Positions 26,808 through 36,713 of a DNA stretch of 64,000 nt are shown here, one piece after another. A program made the position numbers and the translations under genes. The DNA is from Desulfovibrio subterraneus (GTDB taxonomy: Bacteria; Desulfobacterota; Desulfovibrionia; Desulfovibrionales; Desulfovibrionaceae), in contig NZ_BLVO01000004.1 in NCBI RefSeq assembly GCF_013340285.1, positions 434,001 to 498,000 of the forward strand. The letters run 5' to 3'. Under the pieces are notes generated by a model. The model searched no databases. It saw nothing but the letters and a program-made list of their open reading frames with translations, and had not been told where the DNA came from. How positions within the stretch are numbered: position 1 is the first letter of the stretch; every line of letters begins with the position of its first letter.

Positions 26808-27532
26808 GATTTCCCCTTGTATGCGAGATACCATCTCGAAAGCGTTTGCGCGGGAACCCCCAGCGCGTACAAAGTCCGCAGGCAGACATTGCGCAGCGAA
26901 CAGTAGACAACTCCCTCGGCATGCCAGCGCCGTGCCGAGGTCCGCACCCGCAGAGGCAACAGGGCTATGGAGTCTCCCCGTTGCCTGATGCGTCGCATGA
27001 TGTCCACATCTTCCATAATGGGTATGGCGGAATAGCCCCCCAGCAGGCGGAAGTAGGAACTGCGGAAAAATTGAGCCTGATCGCCGTATGGGGTACGGGT
27101 CAGACGGTTTCGCAGATCAGCAAGCTTCTCCACGAGATACAGGAATCCGAAGGCGCCATCAATCCCGAGACGAAAGGCACCCGCGCCTCCCCTTTTGCCG
27201 GAATCGCCAAGCCTATTCAGCCCGTGTTCCATGGCGGCAAAAGCATCTTCCGGCAATGTGGTGTCTGCATGCAGAAAGAGCAGAATATCGCCCGATGCGG
27301 CGTGGGCACCGGCATTCATCTGCCTGGCACGCCCCTGCGGAGCACGAACCCGTATCACATCTTTGTCGGCAAGCGCTGCAAGGGTATCCGCCTGCGGAGC
27401 ACCATCGCTCACGATGATCTCCACATTCCTGCCACCCGCTCTTTCGCGCACATGGGCGACAAGGCCGTTTATATTCGCAGCTTCATGCCACGCGGGAATA
27501 ATGACGGAAAAACAGGGCGGATTATACTCCAT
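26804..27532 (-). CDS. TIGR04283 family glycosyltransferase 2
   Basis: The 242-residue GT2 enzyme starts with CFSVIIPAWHEAANI, has the nucleotide-sugar motif IIVSDGAPQADT, the DxD-type metal site FLHADTTLP and the acceptor-loop GGYSAIPIMEDVD. It usually occurs with the TIGR04282 partner, here translationally coupled downstream. The start at 27532 has AAGGAG four bases upstream and begins at the fold; a longer frame to 27670 lacks a ribosome site. The substrate is unknown. Confidence 0.88.
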   Translation of the reverse strand: MEYNPPCFSVIIPAWHEAANINGLVAHVRERAGGRNVEIIVSDGAPQADTLAALADKDVIRVRAPQGRARQMNAGAHAASGDILLFLHADTTLPEDAFAAMEHGLNRLGDSGKRGGAGAFRLGIDGAFGFLYLVEKLADLRNRLTRTPYGDQAQFFRSSYFRLLGGYSAIPIMEDVDIMRRIRQRGDSIALLPLRVRTSARRWHAEGVVYCSLRNVCLRTLYALGVPAQTLSRWYLAYKGKS

Positions 27533-27715
27533 GAAGCTCCTTGAGGTCTTCGACGCATTGCCGGCACAGCAAACACCTGCATAAGGTATCTGCATAATGG
27601 AAGGTACTCCCAACCAGCCCGGCGCACAAGCCCTGCGTGACAACCTTCTTCCAAACAGGTACAGTCGCAACGCGTGCCTGGCACGCTGATTATCGATATA
27701 TTCTGCAGGAGCATC

Positions 27716-30145
27716 ATGAGCAAAGTCCGTCCCCTTCCCGCGATCAAGTTGCGCACCCTATTAGACCCCGCCCGCATCAGCTGCGACGACAGCCACGGCA
27801 TTCCCCGCAAGCCGACCAAACGCTCGCCGCAGCCCCGCGCGCTGGAAGCGCTGGAGCTTGCACTTTCCATCCATAACAACGGCTACAACGTCTATCTTGC
27901 CGGTGGACCGAGCCTCGGACGCAATTACATGCTGCAGGAATTTCTGCGTCCGCGTGCCGAAAAGCGCCCCACGCCGCCTGACCTGATTTACGTGAACAAC
28001 TTTGAGGATCAGGATTCGCCCACCCTCATAGAACTGCCCGCCGGTCAGGGCCGCAAGCTCAAGAACGAACTGGCGCAGGCCATATCCAAGCTGCGCAAGG
28101 AACTGCCCGCCCGCTTCGAAAACGATGCGTACATCAAAAAGCGCAACATCATCATGGACCGTTTTCAGGACGAGCGCGACAAGCTCTTTCAGGAAATGGA
28201 TCAGGTCGCGGTGAGTGAAGGCTTTAACATGGACCTTGATGAAACAGGCTCCATGACCCTGTATCCGCTCATCGAGGGCAAGCGTCTTTCCGAAGAGGAA
28301 TTCGAGCGTCTTGACACCGACCTGCGGCAGACGCTCAAGGTAAAGGGAGACAAGCTGCTGCAGGTGATGTCTGCGCTCATGCGCAAAATGTCCACTGCGG
28401 AACAGGCATTGCGGACGGATGAACGCTCTCTTGATCAGGATCTTGCGCGCGAAGCGCTGCAGGAAATGCTCATCCCCGTGACGGATAAATTTCTCAAAGC
28501 CTGTGAAAGCGAAGATCTGGCAGCCTTCTTCACTGCCATGCAGAACGATATTCTGGAGAGTCTGGACCAGTTCGTACAGCGGGAATCGTCCCCCTCCGGC
28601 GGGGCTCCCGGCTCGGCAGAGAGCTTTCTCTCCGCGCTGCCGCAGGAAGACATTACCGCCCGCTACGAAATCAACCTCTTCGTGGACCACTCCGAAACCA
28701 AGGGGGCTCCCATCGTGGTGGACGACCACCCCACGGTTGCCAACCTGCTCGGCTGCATCGAGCGCGTTTCGGAAATGGGCGCTCTGGTCACGGATTACAC
28801 CCTGATCAAGTCCGGCTCCATCCATCAGGCCAACGGCGGCTTTCTGGTCATGCACATCGAGGACCTGCTTTCGCAGACCGGTGCGTGGGAAGGCCTTATG
28901 CGCGCCCTGCGTTCAGGCATTGCCCGCATAGAGGACGCCGGAGATTCCGAGACCACCAAGACCAAGGGCATAGAGCCGGAACCGATGATGCTTGACCTGC
29001 GGGTCATTCTCATCGGGCCGGAAGATATTTACGAGCACCTGCTGCAGAGCGACGACCGCTTCCCCAAGCTGTTCAAGCTCAAGGCGCACATGAGCGAATC
29101 CATGCCCCGCAACGCGGACGGCATACGCATCTATCTGCAGCGCCTTGCAGGCATTATTGACGACTGCGACCTTCTGCCCTTCTCCCGCGACGGACTGGCA
29201 AGCATCATCGACTACAGCTCTCGCATCATAGAGGACCAGAAAAAGCTTTCGCTGCGCTTCCCCCACATCCGCGAACTGATGGTGGAATCAGACGCATATG
29301 CGCGCATGAAAAAACGCACCGTGGTGGATGCGGAAACAGTGCACGATGCTCTGGTGGCCCGCTATTACCGCAACAACCTGTACGAAGAAATGTTCATGGA
29401 AGATTACGACCGTGAACTGATAAAGGTGCAGACTTCCGGCACGGCCGTGGGCCGCGTGAACGGCCTTGCGGTGAGCTTCTACGGCGATTTCGAGTTCGGT
29501 CTGCCGCACCAGATTTCCTGCACCGTGGGTGTGGGGCATGGCGGCATCATCGACCTTGAACGCGAAGCAGAGCTTGGCGGCCCCATTCACACCAAGGCCA
29601 TGATGATTCTGAAGAGCTACCTGCTCGGCATGTTCGCCCAGAACAAGCCCATTGTCATGACCGGCTCGCTCTATTTCGAGCAGAGCTACGCGGGCATTGA
29701 AGGCGACTCTGCGTCCGGCGCAGAACTTGCGGCGCTGCTTTCCGCCCTGTCAGGCCTGCCGCTGTCGCAGTCTCTCGCCTTTACGGGTGCTGTGTCGCAG
29801 ACCGGACAGATCATGGCCGTGGGCGGCGTAACGCGCAAGATTGAAGGCTTCTTCGATGTGTGCCAGCGCAGAGGGCTTACCGGCGAGCAGGGCGTGCTGC
29901 TGCCCTATGACAACGTAGACCAGCTCATGCTCAAGAAGGAAGTCGTGGCCGCGGTGGAGGAAGGCAAGTTTGCCATCTACCCCATCCGCCACATAACCGA
30001 AGCCATGGAACTGCTGACCGGACAGACTGCGGGCAACCGCCGCAAGGACGGTACCTTCACCAAGGGCTCCATCTTCGACAAGGTGGACAGACGCCTCACG
30101 GAGCTGGGCAAGCTGGCCGAGCGGGCATACAAATCCAAGCGATAG
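27716..30145 (+). CDS. Lon-like ATP-dependent protease with AAA_32 domain
   Basis: The 809-residue protein has an N-terminal divergent AAA region, a central coiled or helical insertion (about 120-300), the AAA_32-type QANGGFLVMHIEDLL motif and a C-terminal Lon protease domain. The Ser/Lys dyad is visible: EGDSASGAELAAL (Ser about 665) and GGVTRKIEGF (Lys about 708). The P-loop is degenerate (GGPSLGRN) compared with the GxxGxGR[TS] usual for this group. It probably degrades selected or damaged proteins in the cytoplasm. AGGAG precedes the ATG at 27716. Confidence 0.9.
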   Translation: MSKVRPLPAIKLRTLLDPARISCDDSHGIPRKPTKRSPQPRALEALELALSIHNNGYNVYLAGGPSLGRNYMLQEFLRPRAEKRPTPPDLIYVNNFEDQDSPTLIELPAGQGRKLKNELAQAISKLRKELPARFENDAYIKKRNIIMDRFQDERDKLFQEMDQVAVSEGFNMDLDETGSMTLYPLIEGKRLSEEEFERLDTDLRQTLKVKGDKLLQVMSALMRKMSTAEQALRTDERSLDQDLAREALQEMLIPVTDKFLKACESEDLAAFFTAMQNDILESLDQFVQRESSPSGGAPGSAESFLSALPQEDITARYEINLFVDHSETKGAPIVVDDHPTVANLLGCIERVSEMGALVTDYTLIKSGSIHQANGGFLVMHIEDLLSQTGAWEGLMRALRSGIARIEDAGDSETTKTKGIEPEPMMLDLRVILIGPEDIYEHLLQSDDRFPKLFKLKAHMSESMPRNADGIRIYLQRLAGIIDDCDLLPFSRDGLASIIDYSSRIIEDQKKLSLRFPHIRELMVESDAYARMKKRTVVDAETVHDALVARYYRNNLYEEMFMEDYDRELIKVQTSGTAVGRVNGLAVSFYGDFEFGLPHQISCTVGVGHGGIIDLEREAELGGPIHTKAMMILKSYLLGMFAQNKPIVMTGSLYFEQSYAGIEGDSASGAELAALLSALSGLPLSQSLAFTGAVSQTGQIMAVGGVTRKIEGFFDVCQRRGLTGEQGVLLPYDNVDQLMLKKEVVAAVEEGKFAIYPIRHITEAMELLTGQTAGNRRKDGTFTKGSIFDKVDRRLTELGKLAERAYKSKR

Positions 30146-30211
30146 CTGCACGGTCCGGCAGAGACAACCAGAGTTCCCGTCCGGCGGGACGCAACGACAT
30201 ACGGAGGCATT

Positions 30212-30634
30212 GTGATCGATACAGGCACCCTCGCCGGCATAGGTGTGCTGGCTGCGGCGGTTATTGTGGCACGGTATCCTCTTCGCTCGCTTCCTCCCGC
30301 CGTAACCTGCCCGCTGTGTACCCGCCCCATGGGGCCGGTACGCCACCTGCAGGGGGGCCTGTTCATTCTCATGCTGGCAACCTATTTGCTCGTGCTTTCC
30401 GTGCTGGACCTGCCGCCGCTCGATTACGCCACCGGTGATGCATGGCGGCATGTCTTCTCAAGGGCGGACATACTCACCTGCATAGTGCTCTGCTTCATCG
30501 GCACACGCGAGGTGACAACCCCGCATCATGATTATGTCTGCAAGAAGTGCCGCGCCACGTGGCGCATGCAGGAAGGCGAGCTGCTTGGCACGCACAACAG
30601 CTTCACCGGCTTTTATCACTTCTTCCCGTTCTAG
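30212..30634 (+). CDS. Predicted membrane protein with split CxxC zinc-ribbon motifs
   Basis: The 140-residue protein starts with GTG (CGGAGG upstream). It has an N-terminal helix, CPLC near residue 33, a second helix (GGLFILMLATYLLVLSVLDL), a third (DILTCIVLCFIGTREV) and CKKC near residue 110. The two CxxC pairs could join as a zinc ribbon on the cytoplasmic side. I do not recognise the family. It follows the Lon-like gene by 66 bp and may share its transcript, which ends at the terminator 30654-30689. Confidence 0.75.
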   Translation: MIDTGTLAGIGVLAAAVIVARYPLRSLPPAVTCPLCTRPMGPVRHLQGGLFILMLATYLLVLSVLDLPPLDYATGDAWRHVFSRADILTCIVLCFIGTREVTTPHHDYVCKKCRATWRMQEGELLGTHNSFTGFYHFFPF

Positions 30635-30653
30635 AAGCCGCACAGACAAATAC

Positions 30654-30689
30654 AAAGGCCCCGCCGTCACACAGACAGCGGGGCCTTTT
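30654..30689. terminator. Rho-independent terminator, probably bidirectional
   Basis: An 11-bp stem AAAGGCCCCGC / GCGGGGCCTTT with a 13-nt loop is followed by a T-rich tract. It lies between convergent genes. Confidence 0.88.
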
Positions 30690-30709
30690 CTCTTTTCAAT
30701 CAGCTGCGG

Positions 30710-33700
30710 CTAGCGCACACCAAGCTCCGCACGGTGCAGCGGCACACCGGTTTTCTTTGTGGGCTTCTTGCCCGCGCCGGTCAGGAACACACGGGGGGCG
30801 AGTGCCGGGTCAAGCTGCAGCACGGCGGCCTGTACGGCCTTGGCTCTGGCTGCGGCAAGCTCCGTCAGGGTTTGCGGAGTCACCGTGGTCAGCGACCGGA
30901 GGAAGGCCTCCATATCTGCCACAGGTACTTCCTTGAACCCGAAAACACCGGCCGGTCTGGGGTCGTTTTCCATCTCCGGCACGTCCTTATAAGCATCAGT
31001 CAGATACTCGGCGTATTCCTCAGGCGTAACCTGCACATCTTCCACCGCAACGGCAGCGCGCTCGCGGCGGGACATATCCGCATACTTGGCGGCCTGAACC
31101 CTGCGACGCACGCTCAGTTCCACAAGACCGGCGGCATCGGCCTGCGGGTCTACAAAGCCGCTTATCTCAAGCTTGAGCGAAGACTTCTTGTTCATGAAGT
31201 CCACCACGCCCTTCAGATTCTGCAACTGCCCTTCCGTCAGACGATCGGAACCGGCCTCGAACACGGAGAACTGGGCATCGTCACCGCCACCGCCCACAAT
31301 ATTGCCGATAAGGGCAAAGGGCGAGGTAACCACCTTGAAAATAAGGTTCACAAACGCCTTGAACACTATGCCACCCGTAAGGAAGTGCGGGTCATCCAGC
31401 CTGCCTTTGATGGGCAGGTCTATCTCCACGTTGCCGCTGGAGTCAGACAGCAGGGCCAGCCCCAGCTTGATGGGAATGCTGGGTGCATCGGGACGCTTGT
31501 CTTTATCCCCCATGACAAGCTGCTCAAGAAACAGTTTATTGTTTGCACTCAGAATCCAGTTTTCCGTCTTTACCTTCACGTCCGCGTACAGGCGTCCCTT
31601 TTCAATGGGATAGGCCACGCTGCGCAGTGAATAGGGAGAAAGCGGCACGAGATCCACACCATTCAGCGTAAAGGTAACATCTGAATACATGGGAGAGATG
31701 ATGGGGTTTGCCACTCCCTTGAGTGCCAGCGTCTGGTTGTCCAGCTTGGCGGTGATATCCAGTGCCGGACGGGCATCCGGCGCCAGTGAGATACCGTCAA
31801 GACGGGCATTCAGTTCCGTCAGGGCCGTGACAAAGGCGGGGGCCACGCTTCTGTCGGTGAACCGGAGCGCCCCGTTGTTCACCCGCACGCGGTCTATGCG
31901 CACATCCCGGAAAGGAAGAACGGAGGCGTATCCTGCCTCTACAGTGTCAGCCGGAGCAACTGCGGTCGGAGCAGCTGCGGCCGGAGTATCCGCAGTATTG
32001 GCAGGCGTTGTTTCTGCGGACGTGGATGGCACGACCGCGGAGCTGCCTGCTGCGTCCGTGACATTTGTGGCCGGAGTGTTTGCAAGCGGAGTATCCGTTA
32101 CAGGGGTGCCTACTCCAGAAGTGTCTGCTCCAGATTTTTCCGGAGCAGATTTCTCCGGGGCCGGTGTGTCTTGGACAGAAGAATCTGCAGCCTTTGTTTC
32201 AACAGTCCTGCCGGAATTCTTTCCGGCCTCCGCGCCTGTGTCACCGGCAGTCCCCTTGTTAACGGCACCGGCTGTGCCTTCCTGCCCGTTCCGCCCCCGC
32301 CTGTCACTGGGAACAGCCGACGCGGAGGGATGCATCAGACGGGCAAAGTTGAACACGCCATCCTTGTCCACCAAGGCATTTGCCTGCAAGTTATCAAGGG
32401 CTATCTCTTCCACATACAATTTGGAATCGCTGGTTGAAATGTCAAAATTCTGCACGGAAAAACGATCGAAACTCGCCACCGGAGACGAGTCCGCGACATC
32501 CTTCAGCGACAGGCCGTCGATGCGCAGCGATCCCTTGGATACTACCTGCAAAGGCTCGGCAGCCAGTCCTTCGGCCCCTTCCGGAGCCTGCGCCTGCAGC
32601 CGCACATGCTTTTGCATATCTGTATTCAGCACGCCGCCGGCAAGCAGCATGCCCGTATACTCGCCCACATAAGGATCAAGCACGGCAAGGGGTACATTGT
32701 CATGCCGCACGCGCACCTGCATGTCGAACGGATCGGGACGCACCGTTCCATCCACCCGCACCCTGCCCGGCTTGATGCGGTTATTGCGTCCGCCGCCACC
32801 GATATACGCGGAGTAGCTCACGGGAACCGGCTTACCGAGATCGGTGGAGGCATCGCGAACCGTCAGTTCCATATTCGAGACAACCACCCCGCCCCGATTG
32901 GAGAGGGTGCGGTCCACAAACCGCAACTTGCCGTTTTCTATGCTGAACTCGCCGAGTGCGGCTGTCCACGGCTGTGAATCCCTGCCATGCGTGGCAATTT
33001 CGTCACCACTTGCAGGGCGGCCGGTTTCACCTCCGGCAAACAGATTCACAAGATCAAGACCATCCTTGTAGCGGATGAGGCGCACTTCAGGACCGGTGAG
33101 CTTCACCAGATCAACCGTGACATTTCTGGCTGCCAGATCGAGCTTGCCGCCCTGCACCTGCAAAGATGCCAGCTCGATGGAAGGGGTACGGTTGCCGTCC
33201 TTTCGCATGGCAAGACCGCTCAGAGCAGCAGCCATGCCTTCAAGCTGAACAACAGGCTCATTGCCGTCCATGGTGACAAGTGCATGCAGTGCGGCTTCCA
33301 GCGTTCCCCTGTCTATCTTCATGGGCTGGACAGATTCCAGATACGCAGCATACACCGGCAGTTCCACACCGCCCACGCCCACATCCAACGCCGCTTTGAG
33401 CGGAACCAGCGAGGCGCTGCCCTTCACCGAAAGATATTCCTTGTCACCGATCTTGAGAGAAATTCCCGTTTTGGCATTCTTGCGGCTGGATAAATTGGTC
33501 AGTGTCAGGTTGATGGGCTTAATCTGACGGGAAAACCCGACGGTATCGTCCTTCCAGCTGACACGACCATCCCGTATGGCAATCTGTTTTGCCTCTATGA
33601 CATAGGGGGCAAAGGGAAGCACAAATGCCTTCTTCTTCGGAGCTGCAGCGGAAGCGGCTTGCGTCCCATTGCCTGTCACGGCCTGTACGGACTTGCCCTT

Positions 33701-34843
33701 CGTTACGTCCTTCTTTGCCCCTTTCGTTGCAGACACTGCGTTACCCGCCGCGTTTTTCTTGGCAGGGGCCTTGCCAACAGACTTGCCAATGGGCTTGTCA
33801 CCAGCAAAATACGACTGCCAGTTGAGCACGCCGTCCGCATTGCGCACCGCCTTCACATACGGCCCTGCAAGCGTGACATCGCGCAGGGTAACGGTCTGGT
33901 CGAACAGGGAGAACTCTTCAACATCCACGGAAAGGGACGAGAATCCTGCCGCGTCCTTCATGTCCGGCGTGGCAACAGCCACATTCGACAGGGCAAGCTG
34001 GCCGGACACCTTCATCTGCATCGTCTTTTCTTCGGGCCTGCTGAAGGTCAGCAACACCTTGGTGGCCACGGAACCGGAAGCAAGATGCAGAGGAATATTA
34101 CCCGGCACATATTCCCAGTAGCGGGCAAGATCTATCCCTGCGGTCTCAAAGGTAAACTCGGTTACCATTGTCTTGTCGAAAGGCTTGGTCTTGCCGAAAA
34201 GTTCCACAGGCTCACCGTTTACCAGCGCCTTGAGAGAGGGCTCCACATACTCTTCGGCATCGCCGCCCAGAGATGATGTCAGCGGTACGGCAAAATCCAG
34301 CTGGCTCACGACATGCGTGGCTTTATGCGGCAGGTCGTGAAAGGTCACGGTGCCGTTGGTGATCAGCAGATTATCCACACGGAAGGGAAACACGGACGAG
34401 TCCTCTTCTTCAGTGCCATTGGTGGAGCCGGAAGCCGGAATGAGATCGGAAATGGAAAACTGCCCGTCACCAAGAAAGGCGATTTCCACCGAAGGCTGCA
34501 CAAGATTGAGGTGCGCCAGGACGGGAGCAAACTTGAAGACCGACAACGGATGCAGGCGCACGTCCAGCCGTTTGAACGAGGCCATATTGCCGTCGCCGTC
34601 CTTTTTGGCAATGGCCAGATCTTCCACCACCACGCCGAAGGTAACCGGATTCACACGCACCTTTCCGACAGTTGCATTGCGTTGCAGCAGAGCGGAGAGA
34701 TTATTCTCCGTCACCGTCCTCAAGACAGGGCCTGCCACAAAAAAGCCCCCGACCAGATATACGGCGAACAACGCTCCGCAAATCAATACAATTCTACGGG
34801 TACGCCTGCCCAGTTTGGTCCAGTATGCTGTCAGCTCTTTCAT
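30710..34843 (-). CDS. DUF748 (AsmA-like) giant envelope protein
   Basis: The 1377-residue protein has one N-terminal membrane helix (IVLICGALFAVYLVGGFFVAG) and a long repetitive beta-rich periplasmic body of the DUF748/AsmA superfamily. Such proteins bridge the periplasm and are linked to lipid transport or outer-membrane integrity. A low-complexity segment (about 855-970, repeats such as APEKS, TP) interrupts the body. The end has an OmpA-like stretch (LEISGFVDPQADAAGL). The ATG at 34843 has GGAG six bases upstream; another ATG lies at 34855. It is monocistronic and divergent from the next gene. Confidence 0.88.
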   Translation of the reverse strand: MKELTAYWTKLGRRTRRIVLICGALFAVYLVGGFFVAGPVLRTVTENNLSALLQRNATVGKVRVNPVTFGVVVEDLAIAKKDGDGNMASFKRLDVRLHPLSVFKFAPVLAHLNLVQPSVEIAFLGDGQFSISDLIPASGSTNGTEEEDSSVFPFRVDNLLITNGTVTFHDLPHKATHVVSQLDFAVPLTSSLGGDAEEYVEPSLKALVNGEPVELFGKTKPFDKTMVTEFTFETAGIDLARYWEYVPGNIPLHLASGSVATKVLLTFSRPEEKTMQMKVSGQLALSNVAVATPDMKDAAGFSSLSVDVEEFSLFDQTVTLRDVTLAGPYVKAVRNADGVLNWQSYFAGDKPIGKSVGKAPAKKNAAGNAVSATKGAKKDVTKGKSVQAVTGNGTQAASAAAPKKKAFVLPFAPYVIEAKQIAIRDGRVSWKDDTVGFSRQIKPINLTLTNLSSRKNAKTGISLKIGDKEYLSVKGSASLVPLKAALDVGVGGVELPVYAAYLESVQPMKIDRGTLEAALHALVTMDGNEPVVQLEGMAAALSGLAMRKDGNRTPSIELASLQVQGGKLDLAARNVTVDLVKLTGPEVRLIRYKDGLDLVNLFAGGETGRPASGDEIATHGRDSQPWTAALGEFSIENGKLRFVDRTLSNRGGVVVSNMELTVRDASTDLGKPVPVSYSAYIGGGGRNNRIKPGRVRVDGTVRPDPFDMQVRVRHDNVPLAVLDPYVGEYTGMLLAGGVLNTDMQKHVRLQAQAPEGAEGLAAEPLQVVSKGSLRIDGLSLKDVADSSPVASFDRFSVQNFDISTSDSKLYVEEIALDNLQANALVDKDGVFNFARLMHPSASAVPSDRRGRNGQEGTAGAVNKGTAGDTGAEAGKNSGRTVETKAADSSVQDTPAPEKSAPEKSGADTSGVGTPVTDTPLANTPATNVTDAAGSSAVVPSTSAETTPANTADTPAAAAPTAVAPADTVEAGYASVLPFRDVRIDRVRVNNGALRFTDRSVAPAFVTALTELNARLDGISLAPDARPALDITAKLDNQTLALKGVANPIISPMYSDVTFTLNGVDLVPLSPYSLRSVAYPIEKGRLYADVKVKTENWILSANNKLFLEQLVMGDKDKRPDAPSIPIKLGLALLSDSSGNVEIDLPIKGRLDDPHFLTGGIVFKAFVNLIFKVVTSPFALIGNIVGGGGDDAQFSVFEAGSDRLTEGQLQNLKGVVDFMNKKSSLKLEISGFVDPQADAAGLVELSVRRRVQAAKYADMSRRERAAVAVEDVQVTPEEYAEYLTDAYKDVPEMENDPRPAGVFGFKEVPVADMEAFLRSLTTVTPQTLTELAAARAKAVQAAVLQLDPALAPRVFLTGAGKKPTKKTGVPLHRAELGVR

Positions 34844-35042
34844 GCGAATCTCCATTACTTCCGAATTAGCGACGTGCCGATGTCAGATTTCTGCCTCCGT
34901 TATCGCACTTGTCATTATGCATACCCTATTGCGTCAGAATTATCCATAAAGTGACTGCACTTGGATGAAGAGTAACAACGCAGACATGGCGTGAATTCTG
35001 CATACAACAAGCTGTGATACTCTTTTTTGCCGGGAGGCCGCC

Positions 35043-35669
35043 ATGAAAAACGCCATACGAGCAACCGCAGCGCCGCTGCATATCGTCGTGGTTCACAACA
35101 CCACGCAGCAGGACATTACCGCCACATTATCCTGTATAACCGAAGGGGCAGGATATCCCAACACCGTATCTGTTGTGGATATTGCCGGAGATGCGCCCTC
35201 CCGCGCATTTCTGCACTCGGCATATGAGGCAGGCATCGTCCGGAATCTCGTCACGGTGCTCACACCCCAGCCCCCGGCTGTGCCTGTTCTGCAGATACTG
35301 GGTACTGTCGAAGCACCGTACGCATTTGTGATGCATTCCGGCATGCTGTTCCACACATCCGGCTGGCTTGCGGATATGCTCGGCTCCATGCTGAACAGCA
35401 GAGCCCCTGCCCTTGCCTGCTTTGCTGCGGCCAAGGAAAATGGAACGGATGCTGCCACCGCGCCCCGATGCGAGGCCGTGGTAAGCCCCAACGCGCTTTC
35501 CTCCATGCTCTGTGATGCAGGTGCTGCCGTGCTGGCAACCCGCCACGCGCTGGAACGGCTGGACATTTTTTCCCTGCGCGGTCTTACTGGGTTGTCGCCG
35601 GACACCCTGCACAGTGCAGACATTGCGGCGCGGGAAACGCGGCGGCAGGCTGTGCAGAATCTGCAATAA
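35043..35669 (+). CDS. Hypothetical protein, faintly GT-A-like
   Basis: The 208-residue protein has GGGAGG upstream of its ATG and a strong terminator, so it is probably real. It begins with a strand followed by His-Asn-Thr-Thr (LHIVVVHNTTQQDIT), and a later APYAFVMHSGMLF segment looks like a GT-A nucleotide-sugar fold without a clear DxD motif. There are no signal peptide or membrane segments. I cannot assign a function. Confidence 0.65.
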   Translation: MKNAIRATAAPLHIVVVHNTTQQDITATLSCITEGAGYPNTVSVVDIAGDAPSRAFLHSAYEAGIVRNLVTVLTPQPPAVPVLQILGTVEAPYAFVMHSGMLFHTSGWLADMLGSMLNSRAPALACFAAAKENGTDAATAPRCEAVVSPNALSSMLCDAGAAVLATRHALERLDIFSLRGLTGLSPDTLHSADIAARETRRQAVQNLQ

Positions 35670-35671
35670 TA

Positions 35672-35706
35672 AAAGCCCGGACCATACGGTCCGGGCTTTC
35701 GTTTTC
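35672..35706. terminator. Bidirectional Rho-independent terminator
   Basis: A 12-bp stem AAAGCCCGGACC / GGTCCGGGCTTT with loop ATAC is followed by CGTTTTC. It lies between convergent genes. Confidence 0.9.
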
Positions 35707-35722
35707 TCTATGCCGAAGGCGG

Positions 35723-36679
35723 CTATTTGCTGCCATTCCCCATCATCTTTTCGCTGCTCTCGGCAACGGACGAACGGGAAAGCACCAGCTTGGAACCGGG
35801 GGGCACATCGTGCGTCACCCACACGTTACCGCCTATGATGGAGCCGGACCCGATGGTCACACGGCCCAGCACGGTGGCCCCTGCGTATACGCGCACGTTG
35901 TCTTCCAGAATGGGGTGGCGGGCAATGCCCTTGACCAGCTTGCCTTCCGCATCCTTGGGGAAAGAAAGCGCACCGAGCGTAACCCCCTGATACAGGCGGC
36001 ACGAGCGGCCGATGATGCAGGTTTCACCCACCACCACGCCGGTGCCGTGGTCGATGAAGAAATCTTCGCCGATGGTTGCGCCGGGGTGGATATCTATACC
36101 GGTTTTGGAATGGGCCATTTCACTCATGATACGCGGAATGATGGGGACATCGAGCTTGTACAGCTCATGCGCGATACGGTGATGAATCATGGCCGTGATG
36201 GACGGATAGCAGAAGATGGTTTCGCCCGGGCTCTTGGCTGCGGGGTCCCCTTCAAAGGCGGCACCCACATCCGTGCTGAGCATGCGGCGAATCTCCGGCA
36301 GGCGCTTCAGAAACCGCATGGCGGTATCATGAGAGTGCAAATCGCAGTTGGTACAATCGTTGGCATATTCGGCGCAGATGAAACACCCGCCGCGACGAAT
36401 CTGTTCCGCGAGCAAGCGGTAGATGGAATCGAGGTTGGCGGAAAGGTGATAGCGCATGGATTTGAGCACCACGCGGGCCGGGCCATAGTACCCCGGAAAG
36501 AGCGCAGCCTTCAGGCGTTCCATGATCTCGGCCAGCGCCTCGGCAGAGGGCATGGGCGCGCCATGGAGCGACTGATGGTACACGGATTCGTAAGATTCCG
36601 GCGCGCAGAGCTGATCCACAACCTCTTCGAGTTCAGGCATGCCCTGCAATTCTTCCGGTGCGAAACTGATCTTCTTCAT
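35723..36679 (-). CDS. cysE: Serine O-acetyltransferase
   Basis: The enzyme makes O-acetylserine from serine and acetyl-CoA, the substrate of cysteine synthase. The 318-residue protein has a helical N-terminal part and a left-handed beta-helix of hexapeptide repeats (IDIHPGATIGEDFFIDHGTG; RVYAGATVLGRVTIGSGSIIGG). The catalytic His in IDHGTGVVVGE is present. The extended N-terminus with several Cys (CFICAEYANDCTNC) is longer than in E. coli CysE and may bind metal. The start at 36679 has AAGGA upstream; a longer frame is unsupported. It is 34 bp after cysK. Confidence 0.93.
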   Translation of the reverse strand: MKKISFAPEELQGMPELEEVVDQLCAPESYESVYHQSLHGAPMPSAEALAEIMERLKAALFPGYYGPARVVLKSMRYHLSANLDSIYRLLAEQIRRGGCFICAEYANDCTNCDLHSHDTAMRFLKRLPEIRRMLSTDVGAAFEGDPAAKSPGETIFCYPSITAMIHHRIAHELYKLDVPIIPRIMSEMAHSKTGIDIHPGATIGEDFFIDHGTGVVVGETCIIGRSCRLYQGVTLGALSFPKDAEGKLVKGIARHPILEDNVRVYAGATVLGRVTIGSGSIIGGNVWVTHDVPPGSKLVLSRSSVAESSEKMMGNGSK

Positions 36680-36713
36680 GAATCTGTCCTTGGTATGCAT
36701 ATTCCTGCCGTCA

